64,000 bases of DNA, taken from NCBI RefSeq assembly GCF_029167105.1, contig NZ_JARFML010000010.1:124001-188000 (forward strand). The letters are read 5' to 3'. This DNA is from Bradyrhizobium yuanmingense (GTDB lineage Bacteria > Pseudomonadota > Alphaproteobacteria > Rhizobiales > Xanthobacteraceae). The notes under the pieces were generated by a model, which made no database searches, was not told where the DNA came from, and saw nothing but the letters and a program-made list of their open reading frames with translations. Below, piece after piece: positions 6,554-15,004 of the stretch (position 1 is its first letter; each line of letters opens with the position of its first letter). Position numbers and translations under genes: made by a program.

Positions 6554-9090
6554 AAGTCCGCAGGTTCTCGCGACATCCCGTTGTTTGGGTCGCCGTCGTT
6601 CTCAGTGCGTTGACCGGCCTGTGGCTCGGGCTCGGCGCTCCGGTCTCTCTCGTCACGCAAATTGCAATATATGCGCTCTATGGAACTGGAGTAAATCTGC
6701 TCGTCGGTTATACGGGCCTTGTTCCGTTCGGCGCGTCCGTCTTCTTCGGTGGTGCCAGCTACGCGGCAGCGTTTCTTCTTCTCTCCGGGGTGGGTAACGA
6801 GTTTTCCGCGCTGGCGTTGTCAATCCTGTTCTCGATCCTGCTCGGGCTGGCTATCGGCGCGATCATCTTGCGTCGCAAGGGTCTCTATTTTTCCTTGCTG
6901 ACGCTGGCTTTCTCGCAGATCGCGTTCGAGATTGCGTTCAAATGGACTTCGGTAACTGGCGGCGAAAATGGCATTCAGGGTATCCCGCGCGCCAATTTTG
7001 CCAAGGACATCTCGTTCCACGTCTTTGTGGTTGTGACCGTGGTTCTCGCGATGTGGCTCATTTGGCGGCTGGCGCATGCGCCATTCGGACGCGTCCTCCA
7101 GGCCGTGCGCGACAACGAGCAGCGGGCCAGCAGTCTGGGCTATAACGTCTACCTTGTTCGTCTCGCCGCGTTTTCACTCATGGCCGCGGTCGTTGGCTAC
7201 GCTGGTGCTCTTCTGACTGTTATGCTGCAAGGTGTCTATGCCGACAATCTAAGTTGGCAGCATGCGGGTGACAGCTTGCTGATGACGGTCCTCGGCGGCG
7301 TGCATCATTTTCTCGGCCCGCTCTGGGGCGCAATCGCCTTTATCATTTTGGAGAACAGGCTGTCGGCGCTTACAGAGAACTGGTGGCTGATGTTTGCGCC
7401 AGTGCTGATCTTGTTCGCGTTGCTATCGCCCGAAGGCATCCACGGTTTGGCGCAACGGATGACGCGTCGCCAGCGTTGGACGCTCACGGACAGCGCAATT
7501 CCGCCCAGACCTCACGCAATTGAACCCTACGAAAGCGCAGCGTTGGCAATCGACGCGACTAGGCCGCTCCTCGAAACGCGGAAGCTCTCCAAGAATTTCG
7601 GTAGCCTAGTTACCGCCAGGGAGATCGACCTCCAGATTCGCCCCTTTGTGCTTCACAGCATTATCGGCCCAAACGGAGCTGGAAAGACGACCCTTTACAA
7701 CATGCTCACAGGGGTGTTGCCGGCAAGTGGCGGCCAGATATTGTTCGAGGACAGGGATATCACGAACCTGCCGATCCACGCCCGCGCGCGTCTCGGAATC
7801 AGTCGTTCGTTCCAGATTCTATCAATCTTCCCGAACCTGAGTGTCTTTGAGAACGTGCGAGTAGCCGTGCAGGCTCAACGTCACGGCCTGGGTGGATTGT
7901 TCTTCGACGCTCACGGTATCACGGCTCTGAACGACAGAACGTGGTCCATTCTTGATGCCGTGGGTTTGGTCGAGCGGGCGGCGGATCTGGGAGCGGAACT
8001 CCCCCACGGAGCGAAGCGGCTGCTGGAGATTGCCGTGACCCTCGCGATCGACTCGAAGCTGCTCTTACTTGACGAGCCGCTCGCTGGTCTGGCGGAAGCC
8101 GACCGGGTCGTTGTCGCCGACTTGATCAAGAAGCTCTCGGAAAAGCACGCGGTGCTGCTCATCGAACATGACATCGACAGAGTATTGGCCATCTCGGACC
8201 GTATCTCGGTTCTGCATCAGGGACGCATTATCGCGGATGGTAAGCCAGCAGACGTGGCCAAAAATCCGGAGGTTGTTGCAGCCTATCTGGGCTCCAGCAG
8301 GGGAAGCGAGGCGCAAGCGCGACCAACGGTCGAGCGACTCACCCACGTCTCGGGGGCCCGGCTGCTGGATGCCCAGGGCGTAGCAGCGGGCTATTTTGGA
8401 AGCACGGTGCTCTCCGGGGTGGACCTGGCGATCCATGAAGGTGAAGCGGTCGCGCTTCTCGGCCGCAACGGCGTCGGCAAGACGACCCTGCTTCGAGCGC
8501 TCACGGGTAGCTTACCGTCGAGCGCAGGTACGGTCACATTCAACGGTGCGACACTCAACGGATTGAAGCCGTATCAAATCAACAGGCTTGGTATTTCGCT
8601 CGTTCCGGAAGGCCGCCGTCTGTTTCCGAACCTGACTGTTTTGGAGAATCTTCAACTCGCGATGCGCCCGGGCGGCATCGCCCTCGCGGAGGTGTTCGAG
8701 CTATTTCCGCGCCTTCGGACCCGCCAAAAGGCCAGGGCGGAGAACCTGTCCGGAGGTGAACGCCAGATGGTGGCCATTGCCCGTGCGCTCGTTGTTCCCA
8801 GCAAGCTGATCTTGCTCGACGAGCCGTTCGAGGGCCTCGCACCGGCGGTTGTTAGTGAAGTGATGGAGGCGCTCGTCAAGCTACGCGGGAAAATTGCGAT
8901 GATCGTGGTGGAGCATCATGCCGAAACCGTGCTGACCATCGTCGACAGGGCGTACGTGCTCGTCAACGGCGCGGTCGCATTTGAAGGAGCGGCCCGGACA
9001 TTGGCGGAAGACCATGCGCTTCAAGCGAGGCTGCTCGGTGTTGTCCAGGATGATCCGTCGGCTGCTGTCGCCAGGCAAGCAATCGCGTGA
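6550..9090 (+). CDS. LivM-LivG-LivF fusion: permease plus two ABC ATPase domains in one polypeptide
   Basis: A single uninterrupted 846-residue frame that joins three normally separate subunits. Residues 1-300 are a LivM permease (GYTGLVPFGASVFFGGASYA; later VRDNEQRASSLGYNV and VMLQGVYADNLSW). The first ATPase domain (about 340-585, LivG type) has Walker A GPNGAGKTT near 372, an unusual signature LPHGAKR near 483 and Walker B LLLLDEPLAGL near 503. The second (about 600-830, LivF type) has Walker A LGRNGVGKTT near 636, signature LSGGERQ near 731 and Walker B LILLDEPFEGL near 753. LivM-LivG fusions are common in these bacteria; the triple fusion is much less so. It works with LivH 5684 and LivK 4353. 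Confidence 0.93.
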   Translation: MKVRRFSRHPVVWVAVVLSALTGLWLGLGAPVSLVTQIAIYALYGTGVNLLVGYTGLVPFGASVFFGGASYAAAFLLLSGVGNEFSALALSILFSILLGLAIGAIILRRKGLYFSLLTLAFSQIAFEIAFKWTSVTGGENGIQGIPRANFAKDISFHVFVVVTVVLAMWLIWRLAHAPFGRVLQAVRDNEQRASSLGYNVYLVRLAAFSLMAAVVGYAGALLTVMLQGVYADNLSWQHAGDSLLMTVLGGVHHFLGPLWGAIAFIILENRLSALTENWWLMFAPVLILFALLSPEGIHGLAQRMTRRQRWTLTDSAIPPRPHAIEPYESAALAIDATRPLLETRKLSKNFGSLVTAREIDLQIRPFVLHSIIGPNGAGKTTLYNMLTGVLPASGGQILFEDRDITNLPIHARARLGISRSFQILSIFPNLSVFENVRVAVQAQRHGLGGLFFDAHGITALNDRTWSILDAVGLVERAADLGAELPHGAKRLLEIAVTLAIDSKLLLLDEPLAGLAEADRVVVADLIKKLSEKHAVLLIEHDIDRVLAISDRISVLHQGRIIADGKPADVAKNPEVVAAYLGSSRGSEAQARPTVERLTHVSGARLLDAQGVAAGYFGSTVLSGVDLAIHEGEAVALLGRNGVGKTTLLRALTGSLPSSAGTVTFNGATLNGLKPYQINRLGISLVPEGRRLFPNLTVLENLQLAMRPGGIALAEVFELFPRLRTRQKARAENLSGGERQMVAIARALVVPSKLILLDEPFEGLAPAVVSEVMEALVKLRGKIAMIVVEHHAETVLTIVDRAYVLVNGAVAFEGAARTLAEDHALQARLLGVVQDDPSAAVARQAIA

Positions 9091-9109
9091 CTAGGTAAGG
9101 AGAGGTTAA

Positions 9110-10177
9110 ATGGCTTCAGTGCGTATCGGTATCGTCGGCCTTGGCACGATCGGAAAAGCACATTGGAAGGTAATCCGGGAGTCATCGGAGACGACACTGG
9201 TTGCCATTTCTGATCCTACGCCCTCGGCCCTGGAGTTCGCTCGCGCCGAACACGTACCTGCCTATGCGGACTACCGCGATATGCTGGAGAGGGAGAAGCT
9301 GGACGGCGTGGTTGTGGCTGTTCCGAACGCGCAGCATGTGCCGGTTTCGCTCGCCTGTATCGAACGAGGCATTCCGGTCTTGGTCGAGAAGCCTGTGGCC
9401 GATGAAGTCGAGGCCGCTCGCGAAATGTGCAGGGTAGCGGAGGCGCGGAATGTGCCGGTTCTGGTCGGCCACCATCGCCGTCACAATACCGCCGTGCAGC
9501 GTGTGCGTCAGGCCATTGGTGACGGGCTCATTGGACGACCGGTCACAGCGACAGTCATGTACAATCAACTGAAGACGGCGAGCTATTTTGATCTTGATTG
9601 GCGACGGCAGGCCGGTGGCGGACCCATCCTGATCAACCTCATCCACGAGATTGACCTGATTCGCTTTATTTTTGGTGAGATCCGCTCGCTTCAGGCCCTG
9701 AGTTCGAATGCGGTGCGCGGGTTCCCCGTTGAGGACACTGCCGCGGTGCTCTTGCAGTTCCACAGCGGCGCCATAGCAACGATCAGCGTTTCAGATACCG
9801 CCGTTACCCCGTTCTCGTGGGATCTGGCCTCGGGCGAATTCGATCTGATGCTAGGAACTTCGGACCGGATGAAGCGGCAAAAGGTCAGTTCGCATGTATT
9901 TGCCGGGACGGAAGGCTCGGTGACGCTTCCGACGCTCCAGTACTACAATTATCACGGCACGGTCGAGCCCGGCTGGCGGAGCGATCTCAATGCAGAGACG
10001 CTGATGGCTGAAAGCGGTGACACTTATGTCCGCCAGATCGAACATTTCGCCCGAGTGATACGCCGCGAGGAAGCTCCGCTTGTGTCGGGTCTCGATGGGG
10101 TCCGAACGCTCCAGGCGACGCTGGCCGTGAAGGACGCGGCAGCGTCAGGCCGGACGATTGTTCTGAGCGAACAGTGA
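9110..10177 (+). CDS. Gfo/Idh/MocA-family NAD(P)-dependent oxidoreductase
   Basis: Cytoplasmic dehydrogenase of 355 residues, the normal family size. The N-terminal Rossmann fold is clear (GIVGLGTIGKAH, residues 7-18), followed by the family EKP motif (residues 93-95) that positions the nicotinamide, and a C-terminal alpha/beta domain with GGGPILINLIHEIDLIRFI, where the family's metal/substrate His lies (HEID). A strong AAGGAGAGG ribosome site precedes ATG 9110. Members oxidise or reduce sugars, inositols and cyclitols; next to two TIM-barrel isomerase-like genes it probably acts on a polyhydroxylated ring or sugar acid. The substrate is not identifiable from sequence. Confidence 0.9.
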   Translation: MASVRIGIVGLGTIGKAHWKVIRESSETTLVAISDPTPSALEFARAEHVPAYADYRDMLEREKLDGVVVAVPNAQHVPVSLACIERGIPVLVEKPVADEVEAAREMCRVAEARNVPVLVGHHRRHNTAVQRVRQAIGDGLIGRPVTATVMYNQLKTASYFDLDWRRQAGGGPILINLIHEIDLIRFIFGEIRSLQALSSNAVRGFPVEDTAAVLLQFHSGAIATISVSDTAVTPFSWDLASGEFDLMLGTSDRMKRQKVSSHVFAGTEGSVTLPTLQYYNYHGTVEPGWRSDLNAETLMAESGDTYVRQIEHFARVIRREEAPLVSGLDGVRTLQATLAVKDAAASGRTIVLSEQ

Positions 10178-10219
10178 GCGAAGCCGTACCTAGTCGGCTC
10201 CCATCCTCAAGGATCAAGT

Positions 10220-11029
10220 ATGCCACTTCTTTCTCTAGCTCACTTCACGGTTATTGACGCTGACCCTATCACGCTGATCGAGGCCGCGCAGATCGGCGGG
10301 TATGACGCGGTCGGGCTACGCATCGTGGCGCCGTTCCCCACCGATCATATCGTCCCGGTCATCGGCGATCCCGACATGATGCGAAGCATCAAAAGCCGGC
10401 TCGCGGACACGGGTCTCAGAATATTCGATGTGGAGGCGATCTGGCTTTCGGCTGAAAGCGATGTCACCGCGCTGGAACCCGCTCTCGATGTCGCAGTCGA
10501 ACTGAACGCCAAGTACGTCGTTGTGGCGGGGCGCGATCCTGATCGCGGTCGTCTTGCGGATAGCCTTTCCCGGTTGTGCGCAGCGGCCAACATCAGGGGA
10601 ATACGGGTAATGTTGGAATTCCTCCCGTACTCTGAAATTCGCTCGCTGGCGGAAGCAATAGCATTGCTGAAAGATGTCGGGCCCGCAAATGCCGGAGTGT
10701 TAGTGGATTCCTTGCATCTGAGCCGTTCGGGCGGCAGCCCAGCGGATCTGGCGCAATATGATCAGGCGCTGTTCTCGTACATGCATCTGTGCGATGCGCC
10801 AGCCGTCCCTCCGGCGCCTGAAGGAGTGCGTTCCGAGGCCCGGGGAGGGCGGCTTTATCCGGGCGAAGGCGGCCTTTGGCTCGCTGATTTTATGAGAGCC
10901 TTCCCCCCGGACACACCGATCGCCATCGAGGCGCCTAACGAGCAGCGGAGTGGTTTGTCGCCGGCGGCACGTGCAAGCCTGGCAATGTCAAGGACAAGGC
11001 GGTTACTGGAAGAGGCGGGGTTCAAATGA
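10220..11029 (+). CDS. Sugar phosphate isomerase/epimerase-like TIM-barrel protein (AP-endonuclease-2 fold)
   Basis: A 269-residue xylose-isomerase-like barrel. The expected metal-binding set of this fold is visible: Glu133 (MLEFLPYS), Asp163 (VLVDSLHLSRSGG), His189 (YMHLCDAP) and Glu237 (AIEAPNE), so it should bind one divalent metal. Families with this fold include inosose dehydratase, hydroxypyruvate isomerase, 2-keto-myo-inositol isomerase and 3-dehydroshikimate dehydratase. It lies in a tight operon: 42 bp after the Gfo/Idh gene and with a 4-bp ATGA overlap with the epoxide hydrolase gene. The exact reaction is unknown; isomerisation or dehydration of the product of the neighbouring dehydrogenase is the simplest idea. 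Confidence 0.85.
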   Translation: MPLLSLAHFTVIDADPITLIEAAQIGGYDAVGLRIVAPFPTDHIVPVIGDPDMMRSIKSRLADTGLRIFDVEAIWLSAESDVTALEPALDVAVELNAKYVVVAGRDPDRGRLADSLSRLCAAANIRGIRVMLEFLPYSEIRSLAEAIALLKDVGPANAGVLVDSLHLSRSGGSPADLAQYDQALFSYMHLCDAPAVPPAPEGVRSEARGGRLYPGEGGLWLADFMRAFPPDTPIAIEAPNEQRSGLSPAARASLAMSRTRRLLEEAGFK

Positions 11030-12165
11030 CCGCCATCGTCACCCCATCGCTCGTCGGGAAAATCACCGATCTGCGTGCTCGGCTTCTTGCTACACGCTGG
11101 CCGTCCTATGATTCTGGTGACGATCAGTCGCTTGGCTTGAGTTCAGATGATGCCGGGCGCCTGGTCCGATATTGGGCCAATGATTTCGACTTCGCCGCCT
11201 GGCGGCAGCGCATCGACGCGTTGCCTCATGAGTTCCTCACCATAGAGGATGTGAGCGTCCATCTTGTCCATGTTCGAAGTCCGCATCCCCATGCAGTGCC
11301 CGTCATCATAACCCACGGCTGGCCCAGTACCTTCTTGGAGATCGTCCCGTTAATTGAGCGCCTGACCCAACCAGAGCGGTTTGGAGGGCGAGCCGAAGAT
11401 GCCTGCCATCTGGTTATCCCCTCGCTGCCTGGGTTTGGCTTCTCGTCCCCAACCAGTGTTCTTGGCGGATATACCGGCGCCGCGATTGCCGACCTGTGGG
11501 CGCGTGTGATGACCTCGCTTGGGTATGAGCGGTTCTTCGCCAGTGGTGGCGATGTCGGGGCGCGGGTGACGTCCTGGCTGGGCGTGCGGCATGCGCAACG
11601 CGTGCGGGCAATTCATGTCAGTTCGAACGCGCTCCGGGTGGCGCTGCCGGGCGAAGCCGCCGCGACGCCGGACGAGCAGGCGTACCTCGACGCACGCAAC
11701 CAATGGGCCGCCATGGAAGGCGGCTACATGCATGTTCAGCAAACCAAACCGCTCAGTCTTGCCTATGGCCTGAGCGATTCCCCCGCAGGGCTCATCGCAT
11801 GGTTGGGTGAGAAATGGTCTTCCTGGAGCGATAAACTGAATCTCGCGAGCCCTGAAGTCATGGACGTCATCCTCGGCCATGCCACGCTCTACTGGATCAC
11901 CAATACGATCGCCACATCGTTCCTGCCATATTTTGTCTACGACTGGCCGCCCGGCGCAAGGGTAGATGGAGCTCAGGTCAAGGTGCCAGTTGGCTTCTAC
12001 CTCTCGGCCGCGGAGATCGGTGGCATTCCGCCCGAATCCTTTGCCCGCCGGCAATTTGAGATTTCACGCTGGAGCGTGCTGCCGCATGGCGGCCACTTCA
12101 TGGCGACCGAAGAACCAGAACTGCTAGCGGATGACCTTCTGGCCTTCATTCGTGCATTTCGATGA
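11026..12165 (+). CDS. Epoxide hydrolase with N-terminal EHN domain
   Basis: Alpha/beta hydrolase of 379 residues resembling microsomal-type epoxide hydrolases. Residues 1-110 form the EHN domain (WANDFDFAAWRQRIDALPHE), followed by the oxyanion motif HGWPST near 97-102 and the nucleophile elbow GGDVGA with Asp176; the general-base His is in PHGGHFMATEEPE near the C-terminus. The Asp nucleophile (rather than Ser) means an ester intermediate hydrolysed by water, as in epoxide hydrolases and dehalogenases. It overlaps the TIM-barrel gene upstream. In this operon it could open an epoxide or a strained ring ether formed on the imported compound. Confidence 0.9.
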   Translation: MTAIVTPSLVGKITDLRARLLATRWPSYDSGDDQSLGLSSDDAGRLVRYWANDFDFAAWRQRIDALPHEFLTIEDVSVHLVHVRSPHPHAVPVIITHGWPSTFLEIVPLIERLTQPERFGGRAEDACHLVIPSLPGFGFSSPTSVLGGYTGAAIADLWARVMTSLGYERFFASGGDVGARVTSWLGVRHAQRVRAIHVSSNALRVALPGEAAATPDEQAYLDARNQWAAMEGGYMHVQQTKPLSLAYGLSDSPAGLIAWLGEKWSSWSDKLNLASPEVMDVILGHATLYWITNTIATSFLPYFVYDWPPGARVDGAQVKVPVGFYLSAAEIGGIPPESFARRQFEISRWSVLPHGGHFMATEEPELLADDLLAFIRAFR

Positions 12166-12221
12166 CTTTCTCGGCCGAGGCAAGCCAAAGCGAAAACCTG
12201 TTCCAAGCGAGACTGATCAAG

Positions 12222-13142
12222 ATGAGCCGAGCCCCGCATCTGTTCGAAGGTTTTTCACCGCTCGATCGCCAAACCTCGCGCGTGCGCTTTGCGGGCGTAA
12301 CAGGCGGAGAGGGACCACCGCTCCTTCTGCTCCATGGTTACCCTGAAAGCCACGCCACCTGGCACGATGTCGCGCCAGCGTTGGCGAAGCGTTATACCGT
12401 CGTGGCACCCGATCTCCCCGGCTACGGGAAGAGCCGAGTTCTGGATGCGGGGCCATGGGACAAGCGAGCAGTGGGCGCGGAGCTCGTCGCGATGATGCGG
12501 TCCTTCGGGCACGATCGCTTTGCCGTTGTTGGACACGATCGCGGCGCGCGTGTCGGCTATCGGCTTGCGCTCGACCATCCAGACCGTGTGAGTGCTTATT
12601 GTTCGCTCGCCGTCGTGCCGACGCTGGATGTCTGGCCCGCGGTCGACCGGCAATTCGCCAAGGGCGCATTTCACTGGTTTCTGTTTCTTCAACCGGGCGA
12701 TTTGCCGGAGCGGATGCTGGCGGCGGATCCTGATGCCTTTCTTGAGGCCACATTGAACCAGATGGCAGGTGGAATCGAGAAGCTGCATCCCGCTGCCGTG
12801 GCCGACTATCGCGAAGCGTTTCGGGAAAAGTCGGTGCGTCAAGCGATGATCGAGGACTATCGCTCCGCCTACGACACTGATCTCGATCATGATGCGGCTG
12901 ATCGGGCAGCGGGACGCAAGATTGCCTGTCCCGTCATGGTGCTTTGGGCCGACGAACGCCTCGTTGCCAGCGGGATGGAAACCGGGGTGTTGACTGCAGC
13001 CGATGTCTGGCGCCGCTGGGCGGGTGACGTGAGCGGGTTCGATATCGCCTGCGGACATCTTTTGCCAGAGCAGGCGCCGGAAGCGGTCATTGAAAAGATC
13101 GTGCCGTTTCTCGAGGCTTCCTTAAAGCGCGACACCGCGTAA
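12222..13142 (+). CDS. Haloacetate dehalogenase-family alpha/beta hydrolase (fluoroacetate dehalogenase-like)
   Basis: A close relative of the DehH1/FAcD family, about 306 residues. Counting from ATG 12222: nucleophile Asp106 in GHDRGAR with Arg107 and Arg110, the two arginines that bind the acetate carboxylate in fluoroacetate dehalogenases; His151-Trp152 (FHWFLFLQP), matching the halide-pocket His-Trp; a Tyr in EDYRSAYDTDLDHD; and the catalytic His in CGHLLPEQAPE. Family N-termini start just before LFEGF, which favours 12222; an in-frame ATG at 12162 overlapping the previous stop would add 20 residues and has no clearer ribosome site. Likely reaction: hydrolytic removal of halide from a haloacid. 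Related enzymes also act on non-halogenated esters, so the assignment needs an assay. Confidence 0.82.
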   Translation: MSRAPHLFEGFSPLDRQTSRVRFAGVTGGEGPPLLLLHGYPESHATWHDVAPALAKRYTVVAPDLPGYGKSRVLDAGPWDKRAVGAELVAMMRSFGHDRFAVVGHDRGARVGYRLALDHPDRVSAYCSLAVVPTLDVWPAVDRQFAKGAFHWFLFLQPGDLPERMLAADPDAFLEATLNQMAGGIEKLHPAAVADYREAFREKSVRQAMIEDYRSAYDTDLDHDAADRAAGRKIACPVMVLWADERLVASGMETGVLTAADVWRRWAGDVSGFDIACGHLLPEQAPEAVIEKIVPFLEASLKRDTA

Positions 13143-13221
13143 TTGGGCCTCTGTCGACAAATGATGGACTTCGTCGCTCCGTGGGCGCAATGCGCATCGA
13201 CACTTTGAAAGGTCAGCTTAC

Positions 13222-14037
13222 GTGGAAACTCTTCGTCTTGGGGCCAGTACATGGACCTATCTGCAGACATGTGAGCTGGAAGCAGCTCTTCGGCGGCTGA
13301 AGGCCCTGGGCTACAGTCGCTTTGACGTCCTCACGATCCCACCACATCTTTGGCCATATGATATCGATCTTGCTCAGCGTCGCGCGCTTCGTACCTTCCT
13401 CGCCAGCGAAGGCCTGAGCTTTGATTCACTGAATTTACCGAGCACCGATCAAAATCTGTGCAGTGTTACACCACAGATGCGCGAATACTCGGTTCAGCAG
13501 TTTCTCGACGTCATTGACCTTTGCGAAGAGATCGGCGTGCCGATGATCGTTGTAGTTCCGGGCAGACGCGCCAACTTCGTGCCGCCGCCACTCGAAGCGG
13601 CGCATGGCTGGTTGAAGGCCGGTCTCGAGATACTTCTTCCGCACGCAGAGCGCGCGGGCGTGCGCCTGATCCTTGAAAATCACCATATGAGCTCGATGCC
13701 AACCGTGAAGCAGATGGTGACGTTTCTGGATGCGTTTGGCAGCGATCATCTTGGAATCGCCTATGACGTCGCTAATGGAGAGTTTGTCGGCGAAGACCAG
13801 ACCCAAGCCATCCGGACTGCTGGCCGCTGGTTGTGCCAAGTCCATCTTTCCGACGCGAGCCGCAGCAAATGGGACCACGCTCCGATCGGACGATCTGCCG
13901 TTGATTTCGGCGCGGTCGCGCGGGCACTTCGCGAGATCAATTTCTCGGGGACGAGCATCGTGGAATTGATCTCCGAAACACCAGATGCCGATATGGCCGA
14001 CGCTCTGCGAGAGTTGCACCGCTATGGCTGGCATTGA
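13222..14037 (+). CDS. Second sugar phosphate isomerase/epimerase-like TIM-barrel protein
   Basis: A 271-residue barrel only distantly similar to the one at 10220. It begins with GTG (METLRLGASTWTY) after an AAAGGTC site. Putative metal ligands are Glu152 (LENHHMSSMP), Asp182 (AYDVANGEF), His208 (QVHLSDASRSKWDH) and Glu248 (SIVELIS). The HLSDASR...K-WDHAPIGRSAVDF segment resembles sugar phosphate isomerase/epimerase family enzymes, including dehydroshikimate-dehydratase-like ones. Because the next gene encodes a shikimate-dehydrogenase-like protein overlapping it by 14 bases, a joint role on a cyclohexane-polyol or quinate-like carbon ring is plausible, but this is inference. Confidence 0.85.
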   Translation: METLRLGASTWTYLQTCELEAALRRLKALGYSRFDVLTIPPHLWPYDIDLAQRRALRTFLASEGLSFDSLNLPSTDQNLCSVTPQMREYSVQQFLDVIDLCEEIGVPMIVVVPGRRANFVPPPLEAAHGWLKAGLEILLPHAERAGVRLILENHHMSSMPTVKQMVTFLDAFGSDHLGIAYDVANGEFVGEDQTQAIRTAGRWLCQVHLSDASRSKWDHAPIGRSAVDFGAVARALREINFSGTSIVELISETPDADMADALRELHRYGWH

Positions 14038-14890
14038 ACCCTCCGCCATGGCATCGGGAGAAATAGATCCGGGCAACGAGTTTCCCAACGGTGAGATGCG
14101 CATCTTGGGGCTGATCGGCGATCCCGTGTCGCAGGTGCGCGCTCCTGCTCCCATGACGCAGCGCCTGCGCCACGCGGGCCTCAACGCAGCCCTGGTACCA
14201 CTGCATGTGCCGGCCGTCGTCTTGCCAATCGCGTTCGGCTGCCTGAAGCTGATCGGAAACCTCGACGGTTTGGTCATCACCGTGCCGCACAAGATTCCAA
14301 TGGCTGAGCTGGTTGATCGTTGCTCCGAGCGCGCGCGCCTTGTCGGTGCGATCAACGTCGCGCGTCGCGAAGCGGATGGCTCCTGGAGTGGCGACATTCT
14401 CGATGGCGTAGGCTTCGTGCGGGGGCTAAAACAGCGTGGGTTTAATCCAGAAGGCCAGAGCGCCTTCGTGATCGGGGCTGGCGGCGCTGGCTGCGCGGTC
14501 GCCGCGGAACTGGCTATGGCTGGCGCAGTGGTACGCGTCTTCGATGTCTCCCCCGACCGTGCCAGCGCGCTCGTCAAGCGATTGAGCCGGGCCGATTACC
14601 CTGTAACCGCGGCCGATACGCCTGATCCCCGCGGGGCTCGCCTAGTGGTGAATGCCACGCCCCTCGGTATGAGACCCGATGACCCTCTGCCTCTGGACCC
14701 CGCGCTGCTGTCGTCGCAGATGCTGGTGGCCGATGTGGTCATGAAACCGCGGGTGACGTGGTTTCTGGAGCAGGCGAGGGCGCGGGGATGCGAGATCCAA
14801 CTCGGTGAAGCCGTGATGCTCTTTCAACTGGACGCTCAAATCGAGTTCTTTAGGGAGCATCTGGTAGCTGGAGCGCCGGCGGCTGGTTAG
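14024..14890 (+). CDS. Divergent shikimate/quinate dehydrogenase-family protein
   Basis: Two-domain NAD(P)-dependent dehydrogenase, about 288 residues. Recognisable family features are the catalytic Lys90 in VITVPHK, Asn111 (GAIN), Asp127 (LDGVGF, the place of the NTDG aspartate), the cofactor loop GAGGAG at 151-156 and NATPLGM. What is missing is the Ser-x-Ser pair in the N-terminal loop that grips the shikimate carboxylate: the segment here reads GDPVSQVRAPAP. The substrate is therefore probably not shikimate itself. ATG 14024 is used because it overlaps the previous gene; an in-frame ATG at 13985 would add 13 residues lying within it. Last gene of the uptake/catabolic operon. Confidence 0.82.
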   Translation: MAGIEPSAMASGEIDPGNEFPNGEMRILGLIGDPVSQVRAPAPMTQRLRHAGLNAALVPLHVPAVVLPIAFGCLKLIGNLDGLVITVPHKIPMAELVDRCSERARLVGAINVARREADGSWSGDILDGVGFVRGLKQRGFNPEGQSAFVIGAGGAGCAVAAELAMAGAVVRVFDVSPDRASALVKRLSRADYPVTAADTPDPRGARLVVNATPLGMRPDDPLPLDPALLSSQMLVADVVMKPRVTWFLEQARARGCEIQLGEAVMLFQLDAQIEFFREHLVAGAPAAG

Positions 14891-14946
14891 CAGGGTCCGG
14901 GTCGTCGGTGGGGTGCGTGCTCCTGCGTGGCGCCAGCAGCATCGCG

Positions 14947-14990
14947 TTGACAGACAAGGCAAAATGACAGATTAGTTCACATATGTGAAC
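14947..14990 (+). promoter_or_regulatory. IclR-gene promoter and autoregulatory GTTC-N8-GAAC operator
   Basis: TTGACA at 14947-14952, a 17-bp spacer and a weak -10 (GATTAG, 14970-14975) are followed directly by a perfect 18-bp palindrome AGTTCACATATGTGAACT (14974-14991) that contains GTTC-N8-GAAC. It lies 14 bp before the regulator's start codon and lacks the third half-site found at the three catabolic promoters, which suggests autorepression by the IclR protein. Confidence 0.7.
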
Positions 14991-15004
14991 TGGAGATGTC
15001 CTTG

